Positions 53,988 through 61,660 of a DNA stretch of 64,000 nucleotides are shown here, in pieces (position 1 is the first letter of the stretch; each line of letters opens with the position of its first letter). Below the pieces are notes generated by a model, which searched no databases, was not told the DNA's origin, and worked only from the letters and a program-made list of their open reading frames with translations. The DNA is taken from positions 434,001 to 498,000 of the forward strand of contig JBLWWK010000001.1 of the NCBI GenBank assembly GCA_048267965.1, read 5' to 3'. The stretch is from GCA-2705995 sp048267965. GTDB lineage: Bacteria > Bacteroidota > Bacteroidia > Flavobacteriales_G > Salibacteraceae. The position numbers and the translations under genes were made by a program.

Positions 53988-54065
53988 CAAAGGAACCTTT
54001 TTCTGATTAACTCAGATAGTTAGCAAACGATACCTTGAGGAAGTTCCTTGGTTTAAAGACTTCTG
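53988..54065. repeat. Divergent fourth copy of the structured repeat
   Basis: About 130 nt after copy 3. The loop words TTTTTCTGATTAAC and ACGATACCT are kept, but the stems changed in a paired way: TTAACC/GGTTAA became TAACT/AGTTA, AGAA/TTCT became AGGAA/TTCCT, and GGAGC/GCTCC became AAAGG/CCTTT. The ATG is lost (TTG). A plus-direction terminator follows immediately. Paired change argues for an RNA whose shape matters. Confidence 0.75.
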
Positions 54066-54090
54066 AAGCGGCCCAAAAGCCGCTTTTTTT
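54066..54090 (+). terminator. Terminator between the repeat array and hisC
   Basis: AGCGGC-ccaaaa-GCCGCT with seven T, orientated rightward. No protein gene ends here in that direction, so it implies a rightward transcript from the repeat region. The T tract reaches the hisC stop. Confidence 0.85.
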
Positions 54091-55183
54091 ATGCGTAAAT
54101 TTCTCGAAACACTTTAGCGCAATATAAATTTTCGCGATGGGTTCCTACCGAAATGCGCACACACGCTGGTAAGCCAAATGCCACCAAGTGGCGAACAAAA
54201 ACACCCTTTTCAAGCAATTGATTCGTAAGTTGAGCAGCTTCTTCTGTATCGTTTAATTGAAGGGTTACAAAATTGGCAGCCGTTTTTACATAACGCAAGT
54301 TCAATTCATCGAACAACTGATAAAATAGCTGAACACCTTCTGAATTGGTGAAAAGCGTTTTCTGTAAAAATTCTTGATCACTAAGGGCAGCAAGTGCACC
54401 CGCTTGAGAAACATTGCTAGGCGCAAAAGTCATTTTTACCTTGTTAAGCGCTTCGGTGAGTTCTGGTGTGGCTACTGAGTACCCAACGCGCAAACCTGCT
54501 AAACCATAAGCCTTAGAAAAAGTGCGAAGAGTAATTACATTTTTTCTGTGAAAAGTTGTGCTATCTGGAAAAGTAGGAACCAACTCCTTGGCATACTCGA
54601 AATACGCTTCGTCTATGACTACAATAATGTGCTCGGGCACAGAATCGAGAAAACGCTCTAACTCATCTTGAGGAAAGTAAGACCCGGTGGGGTTATTCGG
54701 ATTAGAAAGGTAAATTACCTTGGTTTTTTCAGTAATGGCCTGTTTGATTGATTTAAGGTCAAAAGCCAATAAATCGGTTAATGGAACCATTTTTAAATCA
54801 ACATTGGCTGCTTTCGCCCAAATGTAAACCGCTACAAAAGTGCCCGAAGAGGTAAGTAACTCTTCTCCCGGTTCAATAAAGGCTTTGTTGATATTCGATA
54901 GCAACTCTTCAGAGCCATTGGCTACTGAAATTTCATTGATAGAGCGGTTGTTGAGCTTTGCTAATGCTGTTCTTAACGAGTTAGAAAGAGGGTCTGGATA
55001 GGTGTTGCATTGAGTAGCAGCTTCTTGAATAGCAGCTGAAGCTTTTTGGGAAACACCTAGATTATTCTCATTGTTCCATAAGATGGCGGTATCGGTAAGT
55101 CCCAATTCTTCTTTGATTTGAGAAATAGGTTTTCCAGGTTTATAACTCTTTAAGTCTTGAATATTTTGTGGAATCTTAATCAT
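54089..55183 (-). CDS. hisC: Histidinol-phosphate aminotransferase (class I/II PLP)
   Basis: 364 residues. PLP lysine in TLRTFSKAYGLAGLRVGYSVA, NPNNPTGSY substrate block, VIDEAYFEYA and VRISVGTHREN near the end, as in HisC. It stands outside any histidine operon, so an alternative aromatic aminotransferase role is possible. Confidence 0.85.
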   Translation of the reverse strand: MIKIPQNIQDLKSYKPGKPISQIKEELGLTDTAILWNNENNLGVSQKASAAIQEAATQCNTYPDPLSNSLRTALAKLNNRSINEISVANGSEELLSNINKAFIEPGEELLTSSGTFVAVYIWAKAANVDLKMVPLTDLLAFDLKSIKQAITEKTKVIYLSNPNNPTGSYFPQDELERFLDSVPEHIIVVIDEAYFEYAKELVPTFPDSTTFHRKNVITLRTFSKAYGLAGLRVGYSVATPELTEALNKVKMTFAPSNVSQAGALAALSDQEFLQKTLFTNSEGVQLFYQLFDELNLRYVKTAANFVTLQLNDTEEAAQLTNQLLEKGVFVRHLVAFGLPACVRISVGTHRENLYCAKVFREIYA

Positions 55184-55319
55184 TACAAATATTATTACGA
55201 GTCAATGGGTGATACCGAAATTAAGGTTTTTATTATTAGCAACACACTTTAGATTTATTGGTTTTTATCTCATGAATGATTTTCGGGTTCCTACCGCTAA
55301 AAAATGCTGCGCAGAGGTG

Positions 55320-55327
55320 TAATTTTG
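55320..55327 (+). promoter_or_regulatory. -7 box of fhs
   Basis: TAATTTTG, exact consensus, 17 nt before ATG 55345. An exact GGTTCCTACC (55286-55295) lies 25 nt upstream of it, in the -33 zone. Confidence 0.6.
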
Positions 55328-55344
55328 TTGTAAACAGATAGGTG

Positions 55345-57012
55345 ATGACAGATATTGAAATTGCACAGGCAGCCCAGCCTCTTCACATTAAAGAAGTGGC
55401 GGAAAAGCTGCAAATAGAAGAAAGTAACTTAGAATACTACGGATCGAATAAAGCTAAATTACCGCTATCGTTAATCAATGAAAATAAAGTAGCTCAAAGT
55501 AATTTGGTGTTGGTAACCGCCATTACACCCACCCCGCCAGGAGAAGGAAAAACCACTACTTCAATTGGTTTAGGAGATGGGTTGAATTTAATCGGGAAAA
55601 AAGCGATTACTGTTTTAAGAGAGCCTAGCCTAGGGCCCGTTTTTGGGATAAAAGGCGGTGCCGCTGGCGGTGGTTATAGTCAAGTAATCCCGATGGAAGA
55701 CATCAATCTGCATTTTACCGGAGACTTCAATGCCATAGAGAAGGCGAATAATCTTTTATCGGCCTTAATTGATAATAATATTCAGAGCAAGGCCAATAAT
55801 TTAGGGATTGATCCGCGCACGGTACTTTGGAAACGGGTAATGGATATGAACGATAGAACTTTACGTTCAATTATCTCTGGATTGGGCGGAAAGTCGGGAG
55901 GAGTGCCTTCTGAAACGGGTTTTAACATCACTGCCGCTAGTGAAGTGATGGCGATTTTGTGCATGAGTACCAGCTTTTCTGATTTGAAAAAGAGATTGGG
56001 AGAAATCTACATTGGAGATACCTATGCGGGCGAAGCCGTTTACGCTAAGCAATTAAATGCTCAAGGGGCCATGGCAGCTTTGTTGAAAGATGCTGTTAAA
56101 CCCAATTTGGTGCAAACCTTAGAAGGAAATCCGGCCATTGTGCATGGTGGTCCTTTTGCGAATATTGCGCAAGGAACCAACACAATATTCGCCACCAAGA
56201 TGGGGCTGAGTTTGGGAGATTACGTGGTTACCGAAGCAGGTTTTGGTGCCGATTTAGGAGCAGAAAAATTTCTAAACATTAAATGTAGAAATGCCCAGCT
56301 AAAACCTAAAGCAGTTGTTTTGGTGGCTACTATTCGCGCATTGAAATACCACGGTGGCCAATCGTTAGATAGTTTAACTACCGAAAATGTGGAGGCTCTC
56401 TCTAAAGGGTTGGCCAATCTAGACCGACATCTAGAGAGTTTAAGTAAGTTCTCTCTTCCGGTGGTTGTTTCTATTAACCGTTTTAGTTCAGATTCTGACA
56501 AAGAGATCGAATTGTTGAAAAACCATTGCCAACAAAAAGGAGTAAAAATAGCCTTGAGCGAAGGTTGGGCAAAAGGAGGTAAGGGATGCAAAGAGCTGGC
56601 TTCGTTGGTAGTGGAGGCTGCCGAATCTGGAGAAGCGAATTTCTCACCATTGTATGCCCTAGAAACTACTGTGGAAGAAAAAATGAACACCATTGCGCAA
56701 GAAATTTACGGTGCCGATGGTGTAGAATTATCGCCCAAAGCTAAAAAACAACTCAAACGGTTTAACGCATTGGGCTATTCGAATTTGCCTATTTGCATGG
56801 CTAAAACACAAAAAAGTTTGAGCGATAACGAACGGTTAATTGGCAGGCCAGAGGGTTTTACCATCACCATTAGAGAATTTGAAATTGCGGCTGGAGCCGG
56901 GTTTATTATTCCTATTGCGGGTAATATGTTGAGAATGCCTGGCTTGCCGGCTACCCCAGCTTCTAACCGAATTGATATTGATGATTCAGGTAAAATTAGT
57001 GGGTTGTTTTAA
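55345..57012 (+). CDS. fhs: Formate-tetrahydrofolate ligase
   Basis: 555 residues. ATP-dependent formation of 10-formyl-THF. P-loop TPTPPGEGKTTTSIGL (about 65-80), the LREPSLGPVFGIKGGAAGGGYSQV block and the C-terminal GFTITIREFEIAAGAGFIIPI are diagnostic. A GTG three bases upstream of the ATG is also in frame. With gcvP it supplies one-carbon units. Confidence 0.97.
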   Translation: MTDIEIAQAAQPLHIKEVAEKLQIEESNLEYYGSNKAKLPLSLINENKVAQSNLVLVTAITPTPPGEGKTTTSIGLGDGLNLIGKKAITVLREPSLGPVFGIKGGAAGGGYSQVIPMEDINLHFTGDFNAIEKANNLLSALIDNNIQSKANNLGIDPRTVLWKRVMDMNDRTLRSIISGLGGKSGGVPSETGFNITAASEVMAILCMSTSFSDLKKRLGEIYIGDTYAGEAVYAKQLNAQGAMAALLKDAVKPNLVQTLEGNPAIVHGGPFANIAQGTNTIFATKMGLSLGDYVVTEAGFGADLGAEKFLNIKCRNAQLKPKAVVLVATIRALKYHGGQSLDSLTTENVEALSKGLANLDRHLESLSKFSLPVVVSINRFSSDSDKEIELLKNHCQQKGVKIALSEGWAKGGKGCKELASLVVEAAESGEANFSPLYALETTVEEKMNTIAQEIYGADGVELSPKAKKQLKRFNALGYSNLPICMAKTQKSLSDNERLIGRPEGFTITIREFEIAAGAGFIIPIAGNMLRMPGLPATPASNRIDIDDSGKISGLF

Positions 57013-57036
57013 TCGAAAAATGTTTTTTTCATGGTT

Positions 57037-57072
57037 AGAGCGGGTTTCGGTAGGAACTCGCTCTTTTTTTTT
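57037..57072 (+). terminator. Terminator of fhs containing the iterated word
   Basis: AGAGCG (57037-57042) and CGCTCT (57059-57064) enclose a loop with TTTCGGTAGGAACT, followed by nine T. The word forms part of the terminator loop. Confidence 0.8.
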
Positions 57073-57102
57073 ACTCGTGTTTTCTAACAACCGAAATGTT
57101 TT

Positions 57103-57110
57103 TACATTTG
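57103..57110 (+). promoter_or_regulatory. -7 box of the tetR-SDR pair
   Basis: TACATTTG, exact consensus, directly followed by the operator palindrome. Confidence 0.7.
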
Positions 57111-57128
57111 TAAGTGAATACTCACTTA
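57111..57128. promoter_or_regulatory. Operator palindrome of the TetR regulator
   Basis: TAAGTGA-ATAC-TCACTTA, a perfect 7+7 bp inverted repeat with a 4-nt spacer, between the -7 box and the ATG at 57131. A repressor bound here would cover the transcription start, so autorepression is expected. Confidence 0.85.
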
Positions 57129-57130
57129 TT

Positions 57131-57652
57131 ATGACAGAGAAACAAGAAAGAATACTGAATGCGGCCTTGCACCTTTTTGCCACGATGGGCTATGCCAGCA
57201 CATCTACGAGTAAAGTGGCTAAAAAGGCTGGAGTTTCAGAAGGATTAATCTTTCGTCATTTTAAAAACAAAGAAGGCTTATTAGAAGCCATTTTAACGCA
57301 GGGCAAAATAGCGGTTCGAGAAGTGTTCGCAGATATTGTTTCAACGAACAACCCAAAAGAGCGCATTCGTAAATTGGTAGAAATGCCGTTTACCATTCCA
57401 GCTAACCAGTACGAAATGTGGCGATTAATCTACGCGCTGAAGTGGCAAACCAATCGTTACGAAGACAATGATCAGCAGTCGGTAAGAGTAGTACTCAAAG
57501 ATGCTTTTGTAAGCTTAGGGTATAAAAACCCCGAGGCGGAAGTAGATCTGTTATTTGTTTTTTTAGATGGTGCAGCCACTGCTATGTTATTACACCCACC
57601 AGAAAACCCAGAATCCATCTTAAAAGCACTTTTAAAGAAATATAATCTCTAA
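57131..57652 (+). CDS. TetR/AcrR family transcriptional regulator
   Basis: 173 residues from ATG 57131; the frame is open for 53 codons upstream but that part spans the promoter. TetR HTH: ILNAALHLFATMGYASTSTSKVAKKAGVSEGLIFRHFKNKEGLLEAIL (residues about 8-55; positions given because the stretch is long). The C-terminal ligand domain is short. It neighbours the reductase gene at 57700, its probable target. Confidence 0.92.
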   Translation: MTEKQERILNAALHLFATMGYASTSTSKVAKKAGVSEGLIFRHFKNKEGLLEAILTQGKIAVREVFADIVSTNNPKERIRKLVEMPFTIPANQYEMWRLIYALKWQTNRYEDNDQQSVRVVLKDAFVSLGYKNPEAEVDLLFVFLDGAATAMLLHPPENPESILKALLKKYNL

Positions 57653-57673
57653 AAATTTTCAATCAATATAAAG

Positions 57674-57687
57674 TAAGTAATCACTTA
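57674..57687. promoter_or_regulatory. Second TetR-like operator before the SDR gene
   Basis: TAAGTAA-TCACTTA, arms similar to the upstream operator but with the spacer lost and one mismatched arm. It lies 13 nt before the reductase ATG. A weaker or different-phase site. Confidence 0.45.
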
Positions 57688-57699
57688 AAATACTAAGTA

Positions 57700-58758
57700 A
57701 TGACAACAATCGATCGATCTAAACCTGTTTTGGTTACCGGAGCTACTGGTTTTGTAGCGGGGTGGCTGGTAAAAAAGCTATTAGAAGAAGGTTTTACTGT
57801 TCATGCAGCGGTAAGAAATCCTGAAAACAAAGAAAAGCTGGCTCATTTAAATAAGATTGCAGCCAACAGTAAAGGTACTATTCGCTATTTTCAATCTGAT
57901 TTATTGGTAGAGGGCTCTTATCAAGAAGCAATGCAAGGTTGTGAGTTGGTGTTTCATACTGCTTCGCCATTCATTAATGTGGTAGAGAATCCGCAGAAAG
58001 ATTTAATTGAACCAGCACAAAGTGGAACTGAAAATGTGTTGAAAGAGGCCAATCGTGTTCCTACCGTTAAAAGAGTAGTGGTCACCAGCAGTTGTGCAGC
58101 CATTTATACCGATGCTAGCGAATGTAAAGATGCACCCAATGGTGAGCTTAACGAAACTATTTGGAACTCAACAGCAAGTATTGACTACCAACCGTATTCT
58201 TATTCTAAAACCTTGGCCGAGAAAAAGGCATGGGAAATTGCCAATAACCAAGATCGGTGGGATTTAGTAACCATTAACCCGAGTTTGGTAATGGGGCCAG
58301 CCTTAAACAGCGGTTCGGTTACTTCTGAGAGTTACAACATTCTTACACAATTAGGAGATGGAACCATGAAAATGGGAGCTCCGAAACTGGGATTGGGCTT
58401 GGTAGACGTTCGAGATGTGGCAGAAGCGCACTTTGCTGCGGGCTTTACGCCAACTGCACAGGGAAGGTATATTACCTCAGCCCATAATACCGATTTATTG
58501 GAGATGGCACAGAAATTATTGCCAAAATATGGCGATCAATATCCATTGCCTAAAAAATCACTTCCGAAATGGCTATTGGTTTTGATAGGTCCCGTGGTGA
58601 ACAAAGCGTTTAACCGTAAATTCATTCGAAATAACGTAGATATTGCTTGGAAGGCAGACAATTCTAAAATCAAGAAAGAGCTGGGAATTAAGTTCAGACC
58701 AATGCAAGAAAGCATGGAAGATGCTTTTCAAGTACTCATTAATGAAGGGAAAGTGTAG
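57700..58758 (+). CDS. NAD(P)-dependent SDR (dihydroflavonol-reductase-like extended SDR)
   Basis: 352 residues. Rossmann GATGFVAG (14-21), ADP-binding region VRNPENKEKL, catalytic Tyr166/Lys170 in YSYSK and TSSCAAIY upstream. Extended SDR of the aldehyde/flavonoid reductase type. Probably repressed by the adjacent TetR and induced by its substrate. Confidence 0.88.
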   Translation: MTTIDRSKPVLVTGATGFVAGWLVKKLLEEGFTVHAAVRNPENKEKLAHLNKIAANSKGTIRYFQSDLLVEGSYQEAMQGCELVFHTASPFINVVENPQKDLIEPAQSGTENVLKEANRVPTVKRVVVTSSCAAIYTDASECKDAPNGELNETIWNSTASIDYQPYSYSKTLAEKKAWEIANNQDRWDLVTINPSLVMGPALNSGSVTSESYNILTQLGDGTMKMGAPKLGLGLVDVRDVAEAHFAAGFTPTAQGRYITSAHNTDLLEMAQKLLPKYGDQYPLPKKSLPKWLLVLIGPVVNKAFNRKFIRNNVDIAWKADNSKIKKELGIKFRPMQESMEDAFQVLINEGKV

Positions 58759-58982
58759 TGTAAATTATATGTTTTTAAAGAGCGTATATAAGTAAGTTGG
58801 CGTGTAATTTATAGTTTGAGGAATGCTAAAAATGTATTTCTACTAAAATTGTAAGTATAAATACGCTCTGAGTTTACTTTTTATAGGCGGTTAAGTGTCT
58901 GTAAATCAATGAAAAACGTCTATTTGTTTTGGTTGGGGTTTTCAATTAAGCGGAAATAATTATAAAAAATGTGTTAAACTTG
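58759..58982. other. Gene-free stretch after the SDR gene
   Basis: AT-rich, no coding frame. AGAGCGTAT (58779-58787) and ATACGCTCT (58861-58869) are 9-bp inverted arms 73 nt apart. A near -7 box TAAACTTG (58975-58982) at its end points rightward to the structured RNA. Confidence 0.45.
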
Positions 58983-58988
58983 TTGTTG

Positions 58989-59235
58989 AAGAGTTGTAGG
59001 AATTACGCCTCCCACGTAACGACTACCTATGCTTAACGATACCCTATGAAATGGAGCTAATCTTGCAATTCTTCTTTGTGCTAACACGAATTGTTAAAAC
59101 ATAAGTATCTCTTTCGGGATTGATGAGACCCGATTGTATGTTTTCTAAACCTAACAAGCTTAAGATTTAGATTCGTGCTAACTGTAAAGATTCTTATCCA
59201 TTGTAAACCGTTACTTTGGGTAAGAATCTTTTTTT
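58989..59235 (+). ncRNA. Putative structured RNA with own promoter and terminator
   Basis: No protein frame. Hairpins in order: CAATTC...GTG-ctaa-CAC-GAATTG (about 59064-59092), ACATA...TCGGG...CCCGA...TATGT (about 59098-59141), TCTAAA...TTTAGA (about 59143-59171), then the terminator stem. The 5' part carries AACGATACCCTATGA, nearly the conserved core of the 53.4-kb repeats, again with a tiny frame (MKWS, stop). Not tmRNA, RNase P, SRP or a riboswitch that I recognise. The strand is set by the terminator. Confidence 0.5.
59187..59235 (+). terminator. Terminator of the putative structured RNA
   Basis: AAGATTCTTA (59187-59196) pairs with TAAGAATCTT (59221-59230), followed by a T run. Strong, rightward. 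Confidence 0.85.
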
Positions 59236-59500
59236 GTTTCATAGTTGTCGTATTTCCATAATTTTTGCGTTTTCCTATATGTAAACATAGTTCTTGAATA
59301 GAGAATGTTTCCCATAATGAGATTGTTGTTGAGATAAGGTATTTGTTAACTAGCTGATATTCAGTTGTTATATGTTTTTGGTTAGGAATTGGCAAAGGGA
59401 AGTGGAAAACAGTTTAAAAAATAGAGAAGAATCGTCTTTAAACAGAATAAACAGTTCTAGTTCTTTAACGAGATGTGTATCTTCGATAAAACGCTTTGAA
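59236..59500. other. Leader region before the LruC lipoprotein gene
   Basis: AT-rich; the lipoprotein frame is open back to 59372 but the sequence lacks coding character before ATG 59501. A near -7 box TATCTTCG (59478-59485) may drive the gene. Nothing else recognised. Confidence 0.4.
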
Positions 59501-61462
59501 ATGAAACGAATAGTATACCTAACCCTTCTTTCTGCTGTTGTGCTAGCAGTGGGCTGTAAAAAAGAGGAAGGCGAAACAAAACCATCGATTTCTTCTAATC
59601 TTAACGAAATAGAAGTTCCGGCTAGTTTTAGCTTTAGAACTGACCGTCCGGTTGAACTAAAATTAGCAGACGACCCATCTCTTACTAAAGTTAATTACCG
59701 TATGTATGCCGTTTATGAAGATGAACAGGAGCATTTTTTAGGAACGGGAAGTCCAGTTAACGGTGTTTTCGAAATGAATTTAGTGATACCAGATTTCTGC
59801 CAAAAGATTAAAGTGGTTAGAAATGAAGACGGAAACATTACCTCTAAATTCTTAGATGCTACAGGCAATAGAGTGTTGGGTTCTATGAAGAGATCTTCGA
59901 ACTCTACACAGTCTTGTAACGAGTTGCTGTATGCGGTAAACGGTCAAGGTGGTTTTTATACGTTAAACGTAGAAGATGGTTCTTACGCTGCAACCAATTT
60001 ACCCAACTTAGTAGGGGGTGGTTCTATCGCTTGTGCAGTGAATAAAGACAGTGGCATCGTTTACTACAATACTGGAAATACACTTCGCTATTACGATTAT
60101 GTAAACGGTACTTTTCATATAGCGCAACAAGGCAATCCGTTTAATGGTAATTATCCTAGAATGGAATACAACAGTACAGATGGTATGCTGTACATCGCTA
60201 AAAACGAAGACATGTTTGTGATTAACCCGTTAACCAATGCGGTGGTAGGTTCTTACGACATTGTTGGGCTAGAAAGTCCTGTCTCAGGTGGTGATGTGGC
60301 TATTTCTGACGATGGAACTATTTACATGTGCTGCTTCAGTGGTTTGTACAGAATAGATATTAACGGAAACACTGCCAATGCAACCCGTATTAGTGCAGAA
60401 AATCTACCGTTTCAGCCCACTTCAATGGCGATAGATAGAAACGATCGTTTGTATTTAGCAACAAACGACCAAAATTCTCAACTTATCGAAATGGATAAAT
60501 TCGATGGTGCATGGACGGTTGTTCAAACCTACAATCATAAAATCAACGATTTAGGTAGTTACAAATGTGATGTTGCGCAATTGGCGAATGTAGATACCGA
60601 TAACGATGGGGTTATTGATCAACTAGACGATTTCCCGAACGATGCAACAGCTGCTCACGCAGTTTACACGCCTTCAGATATTGGTTGGGGTTCGTTAGCT
60701 TTCGAAGATTTGTGGCCTTCTCGAGGAGATTACGATTTTAACGATTTAGTAATGGCTTACCGCTTTACTCAGGTGGCCAACTCAAACAACGAAGTAGTTC
60801 GTTTAATTGCCAAGTTTCAAGTTAAAGCCATCGGTGCTGGTTTCCACAATGGGTTTGGATTTAAAATGGATGTAGACCCTTCTCTGGTTGCTTCTGTAGT
60901 AGGAACCAATATCACCGATAACTTGGTAACCCTTGCCGGTAAAGGCCTAGAAGCAGGCCACACTAACGGTTCGGTTGTAATTGTTTTCGATGATGCATTC
61001 GATAACTTAGGCGGCAACCCAGGCGGTTCGTTCATCAATACTGTAATTGGTGGTAACCAAGTGGAAGCTCCAGAAATGGAAATAGTGGTAGAGTTTACCA
61101 ATCCAATTGACCCTATGTTGATGGGTTCTGCGCCTTTTAACCCGTTTATTTTCATCAACGGAATCCGCGGAAGAGAGCTGCACTTAACAGATTATGCACC
61201 TACCGAATTGGCTGATTTGACGTATTTTAATACTGTGCACGATTTTTCTAATCCTTCACAAGGTGATTATTATCATACCGAAAATAACATGCCTTGGGCT
61301 ATTAACATTATTCACGAGTTTAGACATCCGTTAGAAAAAACGCCCATTAATCAAGCGTATAATTATTTTACCAACTGGGCGGTTTCAGCAGGAACCAGCT
61401 ACACCAATTGGTATAAAGACAATTCGGGATACCGAAACACCAATCAGCTGTATTTTCAATAA
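59501..61462 (+). CDS. LruC-domain surface lipoprotein
   Basis: 653 residues from ATG 59501, which places a lipobox (LAVGC, Cys19) correctly. An N-terminal beta domain (about 30-125), a propeller-like region (about 140-365, LYAVNGQGGFYTLNVED), a calcium-binding DTDNDGVIDQLDDFPND loop (about 368-385), and the LruC domain (about 400-653, GWGSLAFEDLWPSRGDYDFNDLVM to HPLEKTPINQAYNYF). LruC was named from Leptospira; the Bacteroidota members are probably cell-surface proteins. Function unknown. Confidence 0.88.
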   Translation: MKRIVYLTLLSAVVLAVGCKKEEGETKPSISSNLNEIEVPASFSFRTDRPVELKLADDPSLTKVNYRMYAVYEDEQEHFLGTGSPVNGVFEMNLVIPDFCQKIKVVRNEDGNITSKFLDATGNRVLGSMKRSSNSTQSCNELLYAVNGQGGFYTLNVEDGSYAATNLPNLVGGGSIACAVNKDSGIVYYNTGNTLRYYDYVNGTFHIAQQGNPFNGNYPRMEYNSTDGMLYIAKNEDMFVINPLTNAVVGSYDIVGLESPVSGGDVAISDDGTIYMCCFSGLYRIDINGNTANATRISAENLPFQPTSMAIDRNDRLYLATNDQNSQLIEMDKFDGAWTVVQTYNHKINDLGSYKCDVAQLANVDTDNDGVIDQLDDFPNDATAAHAVYTPSDIGWGSLAFEDLWPSRGDYDFNDLVMAYRFTQVANSNNEVVRLIAKFQVKAIGAGFHNGFGFKMDVDPSLVASVVGTNITDNLVTLAGKGLEAGHTNGSVVIVFDDAFDNLGGNPGGSFINTVIGGNQVEAPEMEIVVEFTNPIDPMLMGSAPFNPFIFINGIRGRELHLTDYAPTELADLTYFNTVHDFSNPSQGDYYHTENNMPWAINIIHEFRHPLEKTPINQAYNYFTNWAVSAGTSYTNWYKDNSGYRNTNQLYFQ

Positions 61463-61485
61463 ACTGTTTTTTTATATTGCTAGTG

Positions 61486-61521
61486 AAAAGCCTTCTCGTT
61501 GATTCGGGAGGGCTTTTTTTT
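61486..61521 (+). terminator. Terminator of the LruC gene
   Basis: AAAAGCCtTC.../GAgGGCTTTT hairpin with eight T. Confidence 0.85.
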
Positions 61522-61530
61522 GTGTGGTTC

Positions 61531-61561
61531 TCGGTAGGAACACAAATCGCGTTCCTACCGA
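61531..61561. repeat. Perfect inverted pair of the iterated word
   Basis: TCGGTAGGAAC (61531-61541) and GTTCCTACCGA (61551-61561): 11-bp arms around ACAAATCGC. Inner loop words (AATCGC here, ATTTCGC between atpD and atpC) are alike, suggesting a common origin. Lies just after the LruC terminator and may back it up. Confidence 0.85.
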
Positions 61562-61660
61562 AATAATTTTTAAAGAGGAATGTCTGTCAATAGTTATCAA
61601 AACATGAAAGAATGGATTTTTCATCTATTTGGTTAATTTTATCGGTATAACAAACTGAAA

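Larger units (their letters stand above)
1326..61561. repeat. Dispersed 10-bp iterated word GGTAGGAACC, about 35 sites
   Basis: Exact sites found by eye (first base). GGTAGGAACC: 2258, 4367, 9317, 23631, 38185, 40538, 51602, 53199. GGTTCCTACC: 23264, 30882, 36852, 41304, 45144, 51500, 54140, 55286. One mismatch: 1326, 5772, 15209, 17704, 18669, 18779, 27933, 28756, 34698, 43366, 43384, 47538, 49231, 54572, 57049, 58056, 60898, 61533, 61550. Many extend to the imperfect palindrome TCGGTAGGAACCGA (complete at 23629, 41302, 51498). In genes the word encodes Val-Gly-Thr, Val-Pro-Thr, Gly-Arg-Asn or Phe-Leu-Pro. No strand bias. My list may miss a few. Confidence 0.85.

Noticed and set aside
53340..54090. 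IS element or transposon remnant
   Set aside because: No transposase frame, terminal inverted repeats or target duplication; the unit looks like structured RNA.
56220..56693. 157-codon minus-strand frame inside fhs
   Set aside because: Lies fully opposite a conserved enzyme; no promoter, signal or recognisable domain.
58779..58869. Inverted arms AGAGCGTAT/ATACGCTCT as a terminator
   Set aside because: The 73-nt loop is too long and no T tract follows; at most an RNA or protein-binding structure.
1326..61561. Chi or KOPS-type recombination/segregation site for GGTAGGAACC
   Set aside because: Chi and KOPS are strongly strand-skewed; here the two orientations are equal. Cannot be excluded fully because replichore position is unknown.
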